The translations under genes were made by a program, and so were the position numbers. A model generated the notes under the pieces. It was not told the DNA's origin. It saw nothing but the letters and a program-made list of their open reading frames with translations, and ran no database searches. 64,000 nucleotides of DNA from Bifidobacterium simiarum (GTDB lineage Bacteria > Actinomycetota > Actinomycetes > Actinomycetales > Bifidobacteriaceae), in contig NZ_PEBK01000005.1 in NCBI RefSeq assembly GCF_002802905.1, forward strand, positions 62,346-126,345, in the 5' to 3' direction. The stretch's first letter is position 1; each line of letters starts with the position of its first letter. Of the stretch, positions 37,201 to 47,585 are shown piece by piece.

Positions 37201-40200
37201 TGAGGTCGTCGCCCCTCCCACGAGGGGCGTGGATTGAAATAAGGTCGCCGGTCGCATCGTCACCCGCGGCGACGTGGTCGCCCCTCCCACGAGGGGCGTG
37301 GATTGAAATCTGTACGATCTCATCGCCTCCCAGCGCGACGCCAGTCGCCCCTCCCACGAGGGGCGTGGATTGAAATGCCGACGGCCACCAGGAAACCGCA
37401 CGAATCAACGGTCGCCCCTCCCACGAGGGGCGTGGATTGAAATTGAATGTCCGACAGATCATAGACGGTCTGGTCGGGTCGCCCCTCCCACGAGGGGCGT
37501 GGATTGAAATCGGCGCGTGGAAGCCGAACCCGAGAAGGCGAAGGGTCGCCCCTCCCACGAGGGGCGTGGATTGAAATTTCATGCCGATTGATCATGTGGT
37601 GGAGCCGGTCGGTCGCCCCTCCCACGAGGGGCGTGGATTGAAATTCAACGTGCCCGGCCGTCTCCGAGGCCTCGGACCGTCGCCCCTCCCACGAGGGGCG
37701 TGGATTGAAATATTGGAACACCCAATCAGGGCATGGCGTAAGCCATAGTCGCCCCTCCCACGAGGGGCGTGGATTGAAATCTGCTCAACGATCTCACGGC
37801 GCAGTTCACGCGCGTCGCCCCTCCCACGAGGGGCGTGGATTGAAATTTGATGTAGCTGAGGCCGGTGGCGTGCAGCAGGTCGCCCCTCCCACGAGGGGCG
37901 TGGATTGAAATGCCGAATTCTCCGGCCCCTTGGGCGGCCGAGGCAGTCGCCCCTCCCACGAGGGGCGTGGATTGAAATTTGCCCGGATACGATCGGCAGT
38001 ATCTGGGCAGCACGTCGCCCCTCCCACGAGGGGCGTGGATTGAAATTCGTTCAGCCTCGTGATCTACTGCCCCGACCCGCGTCGCCCCTCCCACGAGGGG
38101 CGTGGATTGAAATGGTTGCCATGATCGACTCCTTTGATCGTTGGTAAGTCGCCCCTCCCACGAGGGGCGTGGATTGAAATATTTCAAGGGCAGCCAGTTG
38201 AGGACGCTGGTCGGTCGCCCCTCCCACGAGGGGCGTGGATTGAAATTGTGAGAACAGCCCCGACCGGCTCACCCCGGTGCGGTCGCCCCTCCCACGAGGG
38301 GCGTGGATTGAAATGTCAGGGCCGTCCTCGGGGCGTCCAGCAGGCGGCAGTCGCCCCTCCCACGAGGGGCGTGGATTGAAATGCTCGTGGCCGGGGGTGA
38401 TCACGTCGCCCGGTTGTGTCGCCCCTCCCACGAGGGGCGTGGATTGAAATTTCTCGGCGGCGTCCGACCACTGCTTGTTCGCGTCGCCCCTCCCACGAGG
38501 GGCGTGGATTGAAATGTATCTGTGGAGGTGGTGATGAGGTCGTCGCCTGTCGCCCCTCCCACGAGGGGCGTGGATTGAAATATCGACCCCGAAAGCGTGA
38601 CCATCTGGGAATCGGGTCGCCCCTCCCACGAGGGGCGTGGATTGAAATAAGGAGAAGCTGGGCAAGGCGTCCGGCTACGCCTGTCGCCCCTCCCACGAGG
38701 GGCGTGGATTGAAATCACTGCCTGCGGTTGCGCTTGTCGAGCTTCTGCCGGGTCGCCCCTCCCACGAGGGGCGTGGATTGAAATCAGTCGTGCGCCGGCC
38801 TTCTTGGCGCTTGCCCTGTCGCCCCTCCCACGAGGGGCGTGGATTGAAATCATTGGTTCCTCGTCGTCGATCAGATGCATTGCGCGTCGCCCCTCCCACG
38901 AGGGGCGTGGATTGAAATCCGAACCCGATGTGCTCGTAGGGGCCACCAAGGGGTCGCCCCTCCCACGAGGGGCGTGGATTGAAATACGTCGTCGTGCAGG
39001 CCCTCGATCACGCCGTTCGGTCGCCCCTCCCACGAGGGGCGTGGATTGAAATGCCTCGATCTGTTCCTCACGCAATTCGATCCCCGGTCGCCCCTCCCAC
39101 GAGGGGCGTGGATTGAAATTTCCATGTGGTTGCTGGAATGGTGGCGGTCTTGGTCGCCCCTCCCACGAGGGGCGTGGATTGAAATACCGTCATGAACGGC
39201 AACATAGTGATCGATCAAACGTCGCCCCTCCCACGAGGGGCGTGGATTGAAATCACGCAGTCGATCGGTGTCGGGTCGCGGGGCTCGTCGCCCCTCCCAC
39301 GAGGGGCGTGGATTGAAATTTGGTGCCGTGGTTGAGGTCGTCGAGCACATTGGTCGCCCCTCCCACGAGGGGCGTGGATTGAAATCTGCGGCAAGGATTC
39401 GATCGCCGCGTGGCTCGCGTCGCCCCTCCCACGAGGGGCGTGGATTGAAATCATTCCTGACCTCCTTGGTAGCTGATGATTACATGGTCGCCCCTCCCAC
39501 GAGGGGCGTGGATTGAAATCAGGAGCCATCCATGAGCGACAAGCCCATCATCATGTCGCCCCTCCCACGAGGGGCGTGGATTGAAATCCGTGTAGTTCAA
39601 GGCCATGAGCGTGTTCGCCTGCGTCGCCCCTCCCACGAGGGGCGTGGATTGAAATGGGTCGTCGGTCAGCCAGCCGGTGGTCTGCCGCAGGTCGCCCCTC
39701 CCACGAGGGGCGTGGATTGAAATTTCGACATGTACGACGACGAGGACGTGCTGGACCGTCGCCCCTCCCACGAGGGGCGTGGATTGAAATTCACCGAACT
39801 CGTTAAGCTCGCTAATGTACCCGGTCGCCCCTCCCACGAGGGGCGTGGATTGAAATAATTCGCTGATCGACCGTGGCGTGTCCCGTCGCGTGTCGCCCCT
39901 CCCACGAGGGGCGTGGATTGAAATTGGAGCATTCCGCAGAGCAGGGAGGGCATATGAGTCGCCCCTCCCACGAGGGGCGTGGATTGAAATTCTCGCTTGG
40001 CAGTAATACTGCTAAGGAGGATATGTCGCCCCTCCCACGAGGGGCGTGGATTGAAATGACCAGACTCTGCAAGACCATGCATACGGCCAGGTCGCCCCTC
40101 CCACGAGGGGCGTGGATTGAAATAGCGTGTACGGGTACGCCGCATGGGGCGTCACCGTCGCCCCTCCCACGAGGGGCGTGGATTGAAATAGGCTCACGAA

Positions 40201-40387
40201 GTGGTCCTTGAGCGTGGAGGGGGTCGCCCCTCCCACGAGGGGCGTGGATTGAAATCACTCGTCGTCCGACGCGGTCTCGGGATCCAGGTCGCCCCTCCCG
40301 CGAGGGGCGTGGATTGAAATCACGTTGTACAAATGTTCAGGACGTGATACGCCAGTCGCCCCTCCCGCGAGGGGCGTGGCTTGAAAT
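34248..40387 (+). CRISPR. Type I-C CRISPR array, leader-proximal part (92 repeats)
   Basis: I count 92 repeats, 65-70 bp apart, with spacers of about 33-36 nt. The repeat begins GTCGCCCC, has a CCCC..GGGG hairpin and ends CGTGGATTGAAAT. Repeats 1-11 (34248-34957) are 34 nt with five C's after GTCG; from repeat 12 (34990) on they are 33 nt with four. Repeats 91 and 92 change the loop CACG to CGCG, and repeat 92 reads GTGGCTTGAAAT. All apparent reading frames here are translated repeats. Transcription is rightwards from the leader. Confidence 0.98.
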
Positions 40388-40393
40388 TTGTTG

Positions 40394-40401
40394 CCATAGG
40401 C
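40394..40401. repeat. Target-site duplication, left copy
   Basis: CCATAGGC here is repeated at 42953-42960, flanking the IS21-family element. The insertion lies inside spacer 92; removing the element and one copy restores a 35-nt spacer. Confidence 0.88.
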
Positions 40402-40511
40402 TGTGTTTTGTCAAGTTGAGGTAGGCCGTTTCGGCGTTTCTTTTGGTCCGTTTGAACGGCTGGTTTTAGGCCGTTTGGGCGTTGGCCGGTCCTGTCGTTG
40501 GTTGTGTTTGG

Positions 40512-41297
40512 TTATTGCATGAGGGCGTGGGTCTTGCGCCAGGATTCGCCCTCGAAGCGGATCATCCGTCCGTGGTGGACGGTGCGGTCGATGATCGCGG
40601 CGGCCATGTTGGGGTCGCCGAAGATCCTGCCCCATCCACTGAACTCGATGTTGGTGGTGTAGATGATGCTCTGGGTCTCGTACGCGTTGGTGACGACCTG
40701 GAACAGGAGACGACTGCCTTCCTCGTCGATGGGCACGTAGCCGAGTTCGTCGATGATCATCAGCGGCATCCGGCCGATCAGCGCGAGCTCCTTGTCGAGC
40801 CGGTTGTCCGTTTGGGCCCTGAGGAGTCGCATGACCAGGCTCGCGGCCGTGAAGTATCGTACGGGCGTGCCCCTGCGGCACGCGTTCCTGCCGAGCGCGA
40901 TGGCGAGGTGGGTCTTGCCGGTGCCGGGAGGCCCGAACAGGACGAGGTCGTCGTGGCCGGCGATGAAGTCGAGGGTCTCGAGCCGCTGCCTGCCGTAGTC
41001 GACGGGGAAGCGGACCGGGGTCCAGTCGTACCCGTCGAGTTCCTTATCGGCCGGGAACCCGGCCTGTTTGAGGAGCCGGGAGCGTTTGGAGCGTTCCCGG
41101 GATCCGATCTCGGCGTTCATCCACGATTCCATGAACTCCATCTGGCCGGGGGTGGCGTGGGCGAGCTGGTCGGCGAGGACCTGACGGGTCAGCGGCAGTC
41201 GTCTGGCCAGTCTCATGATCGTTTCGATCTTCTCGCCGGTGGACGCGCGGCGGCGTTTCGTGTCGGGCATGACGACCGGCGGGCGATGGGCTCCCAT
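40512..41297 (-). CDS. istB: IS21 helper ATPase IstB
   Basis: 261 aa AAA+ ATPase (DnaC-like) that assembles on target DNA and stimulates IstA. Walker A LFGPPGTGKTHLAIALG, Walker B LMIIDELGYVP, and a sensor segment YTTNIEFSGW are present. The frame stays open to 42164 but most of that is antisense-like overlap with istA; the ATG at 41297 has GGAGGC upstream and starts 2 bp after the istA stop. Confidence 0.93.
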   Translation of the reverse strand: MGAHRPPVVMPDTKRRRASTGEKIETIMRLARRLPLTRQVLADQLAHATPGQMEFMESWMNAEIGSRERSKRSRLLKQAGFPADKELDGYDWTPVRFPVDYGRQRLETLDFIAGHDDLVLFGPPGTGKTHLAIALGRNACRRGTPVRYFTAASLVMRLLRAQTDNRLDKELALIGRMPLMIIDELGYVPIDEEGSRLLFQVVTNAYETQSIIYTTNIEFSGWGRIFGDPNMAAAIIDRTVHHGRMIRFEGESWRKTHALMQ

Positions 41298-41299
41298 GG

Positions 41300-42781
41300 C
41301 TATGCCTCCTTCCCTTCCCGTTCCCGGCCGGGTTTCATGAACACGTCGTACCCGGTCAGGTCGGGCGCGGCCTGCTCGTACGGCCTCTCGCCGGCGGCGA
41401 TGCGGCGGGCCATGGTGGTCAGGCTGGCCTCGTCGAGCTCGTGGCCCTGCTCGATGATGTGCTCTCCGGCCTGGACGGCGGCCTCGAACCCGGATTGGTC
41501 GCTGGCCTTGCAGATGAGCCGGAACGCGTTGCGTCTCGCCTTGGCGTCCATGTGGTCGATGGCGAGCCGGAGTTTGCCGGGAAAGTCGTCGCGGATGGTG
41601 GAATCGGGCCACGCGTTGGTCTTGCGGCCCAGTGCGGGCAGGAGCGTGGCGGGGTTGCGCACCGTGGCCGGCGCGTCCCCGTACACGCGCGGCAGTCTGG
41701 CGCAGGTGCGCCCGTCCTGGGTGCGGATCGTCACGTCGAACGCGCGCAGCCCGACGTCGAGATTCCAGCCGCGCCATGAAGGGCCGGCGAGGTAGTACTT
41801 GCCGTCGACCTGCACGCGCCCGTCCTTGTCGGCCTTCCTGGTCTCCCAGCGGATCGCGTCGTAGGGCTTGGCTGGCAGCGGCTGCATGCTCGTCTTCTCC
41901 CCGGCGAACAAATCCGCGACCGGCGCCCCCTTGCGGTAATGGGCCGCCCTGGCCATGCCGTCGCACCGCTCCAGCATGTACCGGGTCAACTGGCCGTAGG
42001 ACTCCGCGTCGGGCAGGGGCACCATGATGTTGCGGCGCAGGAACCCGACCGCGTTCTCCACGCTGCCCTTCTCGTTGCCCGACTCCGGATTGCAGAACCT
42101 GACCTCGAGCCGGTAATGCGCCACGAACAGTTCGAACACCTTGACGATGCTGACCTTGTCCCATGCGACCCTATGGCCGGCGCCGGTGGCGTTGTCGAGC
42201 ACCAGCGCCGGCGGGGCCATGCCAATGTGCTCGAACACCATACGCAGTCCCTGACACACGCATTCCGCGTTCTCCCCGGGCAGGGCCACGCAATAGCGCA
42301 TGTTCGAATACGGGAAAGTGACCACCAGGCAATGCACGTCGACCCGGTCCCCGCCGACCACGGCCCGCGACAGGCCGAAATCGACCTGCGCCTCGCCCGG
42401 ACGCCATTGCAATTCCAGGAACCCGTCCTGCGGAGGCCTGTGCTCCTCTCGCCAACGCTTCACGTACCGCTGCACCGGCGAATACGAGCCCTGGTAGCCA
42501 TGCTCGGCAACGAGCCGGTCGTACACGCGTTTGGCGGTGTGCCGCTGCTTGCGCGGCATGAACCGGTCGGCCTCCAGCCATCCGTCGACCGTCGACCTGT
42601 ACGGGTCGAGCTTCGACGGCCGCACGGCCGCCCGTGGCGGCTCGGGCGAGCAATCCTCCTTCCCGGCGTATTTCGCGACCGTGTCGCGGGCCACGCCCAC
42701 CTCTTTCGCGATGCTTCTCCATGACATGCCATGCGCGTCAAGCACCCTGATACGTTGTTGTACGGACACCGGTACCGTCAT
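41300..42781 (-). CDS. istA: IS21 transposase IstA
   Basis: 493 aa DDE transposase. The N-terminal HTH (MSWRSIAKEVGVARDTVAKY) is followed by the integrase core with Asp in EAQVDFG, Asp in LVLDNATG and Glu in KGSVENAVG. A C-terminal beta-barrel region follows. ATG at 42781 is preceded by AGGAAAGGAATG. Apparently intact. Confidence 0.93.
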   Translation of the reverse strand: MTVPVSVQQRIRVLDAHGMSWRSIAKEVGVARDTVAKYAGKEDCSPEPPRAAVRPSKLDPYRSTVDGWLEADRFMPRKQRHTAKRVYDRLVAEHGYQGSYSPVQRYVKRWREEHRPPQDGFLELQWRPGEAQVDFGLSRAVVGGDRVDVHCLVVTFPYSNMRYCVALPGENAECVCQGLRMVFEHIGMAPPALVLDNATGAGHRVAWDKVSIVKVFELFVAHYRLEVRFCNPESGNEKGSVENAVGFLRRNIMVPLPDAESYGQLTRYMLERCDGMARAAHYRKGAPVADLFAGEKTSMQPLPAKPYDAIRWETRKADKDGRVQVDGKYYLAGPSWRGWNLDVGLRAFDVTIRTQDGRTCARLPRVYGDAPATVRNPATLLPALGRKTNAWPDSTIRDDFPGKLRLAIDHMDAKARRNAFRLICKASDQSGFEAAVQAGEHIIEQGHELDEASLTTMARRIAAGERPYEQAAPDLTGYDVFMKPGREREGKEA

Positions 42782-42981
42782 TCCTTTCCTTTCCCGAGAA
42801 AACCAACAAGGTTTGCTTCCGACTCGGGAAACTAGTACGGCAGGACGGGCCGGTGTTCGATTCTCACCACACGCTGATATGGACTAAAAGCTGCCGCTCA
42901 TTTGGAAACTTTCCACATGCACACACGGCCCACTTTCTATTGAACAGACACACCATAGGCGATGATGTACGCCTGTCCGAG

Positions 42982-43484
42982 GTCGCCCCTCCCGCGAGGG
43001 GCGTGGATTGAAATATCCCGACCACCACCACGCGCATGAAGGCCACCGGGTCGCCCCTCCCGCGAGGGGCGTGGATTGAAATCATTCCTGACCTCCTTGA
43101 TTGGTGATTCCCATTAGTCGCCCCTCCCATGAGGGGCGTGGATTGAAATACCGTCAGGCCATACATGAGGCCGCGGACCTTGCCGTCGCCCCTCCCATGA
43201 GGGGCGTGGATTGAAATCGTGCTGAACAGTTTCCACGCAAGATAACGGCTAGGTCGCCCCTCCCGCGAGGGGCGTGGATTGAAATGGTGAGTTCTCCGAC
43301 CCTGTAGAACAGGAGACGTGGTCGCCCCTCCCATGAGGGGCGTGGATTGAAATTTCACGCAGACTAACGCCCGCATCCGGTCGGAGTCGCTCCTCCCGCG
43401 AGGGGCGTGGATTGAAATTGGTTGTCCACGTAGCTGCGCTGCGTGAGCCGGGTCGCTCCTCCTGCGAGGGGCACAGATTGAAAT
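42982..43484 (+). CRISPR. Type I-C CRISPR array, leader-distal part (8 repeats)
   Basis: Repeats at 42982, 43050, 43117, 43185, 43253, 43321, 43386 and 43452, bringing the total to 100. Loop variants alternate CGCG and CATG; the last two read GTCGCTCC, and the final one ends GCACAGATTGAAAT. Accumulating changes mark the old, trailing end of the array. Confidence 0.96.
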
Positions 43485-44172
43485 CTGAGAAATGAATGAG
43501 GTGTCGAGCAATTATCTTCCTGTTGCTTGAGAAAGGACCTCTTAGGGCTCGATCTCTTGGAGTTTCTTTGAGGATATGCATAAGGGGTGGGTGTTTTAGG
43601 GTCAGCGTGCTTATGGATGCAGGGCATGGAATGTGGGATTGTGTGGAGTGGGGATTCCGTGCTGGGTCATGTGGGTTTTGTTGTGGGGGAGAGCGTTGGG
43701 ATTCCAACGGAGATGGTTATGCGGCTGGCGGGGTTTGGCAGGGAAGGGGAATATCCATGGGAGCGGGACTCTGCGCTGCAATTAGTGGCAGAGAATGGCG
43801 TTGGTGGAGGATTGCCGTGTTCCGTGATACTGGTTTGTGGTAGGGAGTGATGGCGAATGGCGATTCTGTATGACGTGTCATGGATTGCTGTCAGGGAATG
43901 ATGATGGCGGCGATCGGAGCGTTCCGTGTCGCATGCGACACCGGCGTCATGCACGTCATGCACCCACACCTATCGCACGCCGTGCATTCGCCAAACAATA
44001 CTCAACCAACTCCAACCCACACCAACCCCACCCACCCCACATTGTTGGACCGCGCTGATACGCTGAACAACAGCGATTTCGCGCTTGTCATCAGTGTCAT
44101 TGCGTCAGCGCCACTGCAGCAATGTCATTGCGTCAGTGTCATACGAGTGTCATAAGGAGCATTGCATTCATC
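43485..44172. other. Intergenic region between CRISPR array and argH
   Basis: Nothing is confidently coding. An 87-aa frame at 43587-43850 on the plus strand (GIPTEMVMRLAGFGREGEYP in its middle) has no family I recognise and may be a gene fragment. Nearer argH, TGTCATTGCGTCAG occurs at about 44095 and 44123, and CAGTGTCAT/GAGTGTCAT recur; they could be operator sites of argH. No TGCAT-type ARG box is seen here. Confidence 0.5.
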
Positions 44173-45645
44173 ATGGCTGAGAACACCGAACACCTCGCCC
44201 TGTGGGGCGGCCGCTTCACCTCCGGTCCGTCGCCCGAGCTGGCCCGACTGAGCAAGTCCACCCAGTTCGACTGGCGTCTGGCCGACGACGACATCGCCGG
44301 CTCCCGCGCCCACGCCCGCGCTCTGGGCCGCGCCGGCCTGCTCACCGACGACGAGCTGTCCCGCATGGAGGCCGCCCTCGACGAGCTGCAGCGCCGCGTC
44401 GACTCCGGCGCCTTCGCCCCCATCGAGGACGACGAGGACGAGGCCACCGCCCTGGAACGTGGCCTGCTGGAGATCGCCGGCGACGAGCTCGGCGGCAAGC
44501 TGCGCGCCGGCCGTTCCCGCAACGACCAGATCGCCTGCCTGATCCGCATGTGGCTGCGCCGCCACGCCCGCGTGATCGCCGGCGAGCTCATCGGCCTCGT
44601 CAACGCGCTGATCGCCCAGTCCGAGAAGGCCGGCCACACCGTCATGCCCGGCCGCACCCACATGCAGCACGCCCAGCCCGTCCTGCTTGCCCACCAGCTC
44701 ATGGCCCACGCTTGGCCGCTGATGCGCGACATCAAGCGCCTCATCGACTGGGACAAGCGCATCAACGCCAGCCCCTACGGCTCCGGCGCGCTCGCCGGCA
44801 ACACGCTCGGTCTCGACCCGGAGGCCGTGGCCCACGAGCTCGGCTTCTCCAAGGTGACCGACAACTCCATCGACGGCACCGCCGCCCGCGATCTCGTCGC
44901 CGAATTCGCGTTCATCGCCGCCATGACCGGCGTCGACATCTCCCGCCTGTCTGAGGAGATCATCATCTGGAACACGCAGGAGTTCGCCTTCGTCAAGCTT
45001 GACGACGCCTACTCCACCGGCTCCTCGATCATGCCGCAGAAGAAGAACCCCGACATCGCCGAGCTCGCCCGCGGCAAGTCCGGCCGTCTCATCGGCGACC
45101 TGACCGGCCTGCTCGCCACGCTCAAGGGCCTGCCCACCGCCTACGCGCGCGACCTGCAGGAAGACAAGGAAGCCGTGTTCGACCAGGTCGACACCCTCGA
45201 GGTGCTGCTGCCCGCCTTCACCGGCATGGTGCGCACCATGCACTTCGACGCCGACCGTCTCGAGGCCGAGGCCCCCACCGGTTTCGCCCTCGCCACCGAC
45301 ATCGCCGAATGGCTCGTCAAGAACGGTGTGCCGTTCCGCCACGCCCACGAGCTTTCCGGCGCCTGCGTGAAGATCGCCGAAGGCCGCGGCCAGGAGCTGT
45401 GGGACCTCACCGACGCGGACTTCGCCGACGTGTTCGCCGACTTCCTGCCCGCCGACAAGGCCCCCAAGGTTCGTGAGGTGCTCTCCAGCCGCGGTTCCGT
45501 CAACTCCCGCAACGGCAAGGGCGGCACCGCGTTCGGCCGTGTGCGCGAGCAGATCGTCGACGCCAAGGCCGAGGTCGAGGAGCTCAAGCTCTTCGCCTCC
45601 TCCACGTCCGACGGCCCCGCCTACAAGGCCCCCGAAACGCTGTAA
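44173..45645 (+). CDS. argH: Argininosuccinate lyase
   Basis: Last step of arginine synthesis: cleaves argininosuccinate to arginine and fumarate; 490 aa. It begins [16 protein letters not shown], and the family signature [15 protein letters not shown], with the catalytic serine loop, lies near residue 285. ATG at 44173; the frame is open from 44122. It is split from argG by the whole CRISPR/exporter region. Confidence 0.96.
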   Translation: MAENTEHLALWGGRFTSGPSPELARLSKSTQFDWRLADDDIAGSRAHARALGRAGLLTDDELSRMEAALDELQRRVDSGAFAPIEDDEDEATALERGLLEIAGDELGGKLRAGRSRNDQIACLIRMWLRRHARVIAGELIGLVNALIAQSEKAGHTVMPGRTHMQHAQPVLLAHQLMAHAWPLMRDIKRLIDWDKRINASPYGSGALAGNTLGLDPEAVAHELGFSKVTDNSIDGTAARDLVAEFAFIAAMTGVDISRLSEEIIIWNTQEFAFVKLDDAYSTGSSIMPQKKNPDIAELARGKSGRLIGDLTGLLATLKGLPTAYARDLQEDKEAVFDQVDTLEVLLPAFTGMVRTMHFDADRLEAEAPTGFALATDIAEWLVKNGVPFRHAHELSGACVKIAEGRGQELWDLTDADFADVFADFLPADKAPKVREVLSSRGSVNSRNGKGGTAFGRVREQIVDAKAEVEELKLFASSTSDGPAYKAPETL

Positions 45646-45721
45646 GCAATCCATTTCCGGGATCGGCCATCCGGCCCGACACCATCCGGCCCGACACCAT
45701 CCGGTCCGGACCCGCCCGACC

Positions 45722-45789
45722 AACCCGCCCCGCGAACGCCGCCGGCACATCATTGCCCGACGAGCCTCGTTCCCGGGGCGGGTTTTTCA
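45722..45789 (+). terminator. Terminator after argH
   Basis: AACCCGCCCCGCGAAC pairs with GTTCCCGGGGCGGGTT (one mismatch) across a 31-nt loop, followed by TTTTTC. Confidence 0.8.
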
Positions 45790-45862
45790 TTCCTGCGGAC
45801 GAGTGCCGCGCCTCCGTACAGTATCTAGAATCGGACGAGTAATACGCCAACATCGTGAACGG

Positions 45863-46432
45863 ATGGGAGCATCAAGCATCGTGGGACGTCTGCTGACCAG
45901 AAACGACATCAGAGCATTGGTCGACCATCATGGCAGGGAGATCCTGACGCACGAGCACATGCAGTTCGAACGCACCTGCTTCCAGCACGGAGCCGTCACC
46001 ACCTACGCCCATTCGATCCGCGTGGCCTGCCTTGCCGTGTACTTCGCCGACCGGCTGCACCTGTGGCATCACGTCGATCTGCGCTCGCTGATCCGCGCGG
46101 CCCTGCTGCACGACTACTTTCTCTACGACTGGCATGCGTGGGACAACGGCACGCACCGCCTGCACGGCTTCACCCACGGCCACGCCGCCCTCGCCAACGC
46201 GTTGAAGGACTTCCATCTCAACGCCGTGGAACGCGACAGCATCGCCAACCACATGTTCCCGATGACCCCGCGCCCGCCGCGATACCTTGAAGGCTATCTG
46301 ATCACCATGGCCGACAAGATCAGCGCCACCCGCGAAACCTTCTCGATGGCCCGGTTCTCCAAGCCGGAACTGCCGAAGCCGGAACTGCCGAAACCGCCGC
46401 GCCCGCAGCGACGAATGAAGGCCACGCAATGA
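45863..46432 (+). CDS. HD-domain metal-dependent phosphohydrolase
   Basis: About 189 aa. The HD motif is in IRAALLHDYFLYDW near residue 80; THGHAALANAL and IANHMFP provide further His ligands. The tail has repeated KPELPKP. Starts at ATG 45863 or GTG 45881 are possible; GGGAGC favours the GTG. Such HD proteins hydrolyse nucleotides or phosphoesters; the substrate is unknown. The stop overlaps the start of the next gene (ATGA). Confidence 0.85.
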   Translation: MGASSIVGRLLTRNDIRALVDHHGREILTHEHMQFERTCFQHGAVTTYAHSIRVACLAVYFADRLHLWHHVDLRSLIRAALLHDYFLYDWHAWDNGTHRLHGFTHGHAALANALKDFHLNAVERDSIANHMFPMTPRPPRYLEGYLITMADKISATRETFSMARFSKPELPKPELPKPPRPQRRMKATQ

Positions 46433-47508
46433 TCGCATCCGCATCCGCCATCACCGCATCAGCCCTGACCCTGCCCGCCATCACCCTCTTAGCCATCGCT
46501 CTCCCCACCGTCGCCATCCTGCTCGAGAAGCTGTTCCTGTGGGGCGTGCTCTACAGCTTCTGCGGCTGGGTGTACGAGACGATTCTTGTCTCCGTGCAGG
46601 AGCGCCGGTTCGTCAACCGCGGATTCCTCAACGGCCCGCTGTGCCCGATCTACGGGGCCGGCGCGGTGCTGGGCATCGTCCTGCTCACCCCGTTGCGCGG
46701 CTACCCAGTCACGATCTTCTTCGCCGGTGCGATCGGCGCCTGCCTGCTCGAATACGTGACGTCGTGGACGATGGAGAGGCTCTTCCACGCCCGCTGGTGG
46801 GACTATTCGAACTTCCGGTTCAACCTCAACGGCCGCATCTGCCTGCTCGGTGCGATCGTGTTCGGCATCGGGGGCCTGCTGATCGTGGAGGTCACGCAGC
46901 CGGTGGTGTATCGCGTGACCGACATGGTGCCGCAGCAGTGGCTGCACCTGGCCGCCGTGGTGCTGATCGTCGTCACGGCGATCGATCTGACGGTGACGGT
47001 CGTCGGCTTCAGCGGCTTCTATGAGCGCCTTGCCGAGTTCGCCGGGGAGATCAGGCAGACCGCGGGCGGATTGCGGCAGACGGCCGGTGAGCTGAGGCAG
47101 ACCGCCGTCGCCGCCGTGCCGACCGCGGTCTCCGGCGCGGTATCGGGTGCGGTCTCCGGTGCCGCGGAGACCCTGTACACGGTGGCGGGCGCGGCCGGCA
47201 GCCGGATCAGTGTGGCGGGGGAGCGTCTCGGCACGGCCGTGGAACAGGTGAGAAGACTGTCCGGCACGCCGATCGCCACCGCGAACCGGATGTACGATCG
47301 CCTGTACGAAACCCTGACCGGCATGCTCAGCGGCCAGCAGAAGCGCATGATCCGTTCGTTCCCGCACCTGCGTGCCAACGGATACACCGACATCATCGTC
47401 CAGCTGCGCAAGCGGCTGACCGAGGTCCCGGCCGAATCGCAGGATACGTCCGGATTGCAGCAGACATCCGGCGATCCGCACCGATCCGACACGCGGAACG
47501 GCCGGTAG
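46429..47508 (+). CDS. CmpB-type (PF06541-like) membrane protein
   Basis: 359 aa. The first half is membrane-embedded, with about six helices, and contains YSFCGWVYETI, NRGFLNGPLCPIYGAGA and LEYVTSWTMERLFHARWWDYS, the signatures of the putative ABC-transporter type IV family. The second half is soluble, with tandem RQTAGGL/RQTAGEL repeats and an Ala/Val/Ser-rich segment. It is translationally coupled to the HD-domain gene. Function is not established in the family. Confidence 0.8.
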   Translation: MIASASAITASALTLPAITLLAIALPTVAILLEKLFLWGVLYSFCGWVYETILVSVQERRFVNRGFLNGPLCPIYGAGAVLGIVLLTPLRGYPVTIFFAGAIGACLLEYVTSWTMERLFHARWWDYSNFRFNLNGRICLLGAIVFGIGGLLIVEVTQPVVYRVTDMVPQQWLHLAAVVLIVVTAIDLTVTVVGFSGFYERLAEFAGEIRQTAGGLRQTAGELRQTAVAAVPTAVSGAVSGAVSGAAETLYTVAGAAGSRISVAGERLGTAVEQVRRLSGTPIATANRMYDRLYETLTGMLSGQQKRMIRSFPHLRANGYTDIIVQLRKRLTEVPAESQDTSGLQQTSGDPHRSDTRNGR

Positions 47509-47585
47509 AACCTGCGGGACTGACACGCCTGAGCCCCGTCCGATCGGCCGTCGAGGTCGATATGGCCCGGTAGGGTGAACAACGA

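Larger units (their letters stand above)
40402..42952 (-). mobile_element. IS21-family insertion sequence in the CRISPR array
   Basis: A 2551-bp element bounded by the 8-bp duplication CCATAGGC. Its imperfect terminal inverted repeats begin TGTGTTTTGTCAAG on the left and, read inwards, TGTGTCTGTTCAATAG on the right; about 19 of the first 28 positions agree. It carries istA and istB on the minus strand in the usual order. Both genes look intact. Confidence 0.9.

Noticed and set aside
34178-40258. Dozens of overlapping open frames on both strands reading ISIHAPRGRGD, NFNPRPSWEGR or SPLPRGAWIEI
   Set aside because: They are translations of the CRISPR repeat in different frames; the unit follows the 67-bp repeat-spacer period and has no start signals.
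40512-42164. A 550-aa minus-strand frame
   Set aside because: Only its last 261 residues are IstB. The rest is an accidental open frame overlapping istA in GC-rich DNA.
43496-43843. A 115-aa frame after the CRISPR array
   Set aside because: Cys/Gly/Trp-rich composition without domain or ribosome site; the alternative 87-aa frame is little better and is only noted as possible debris.
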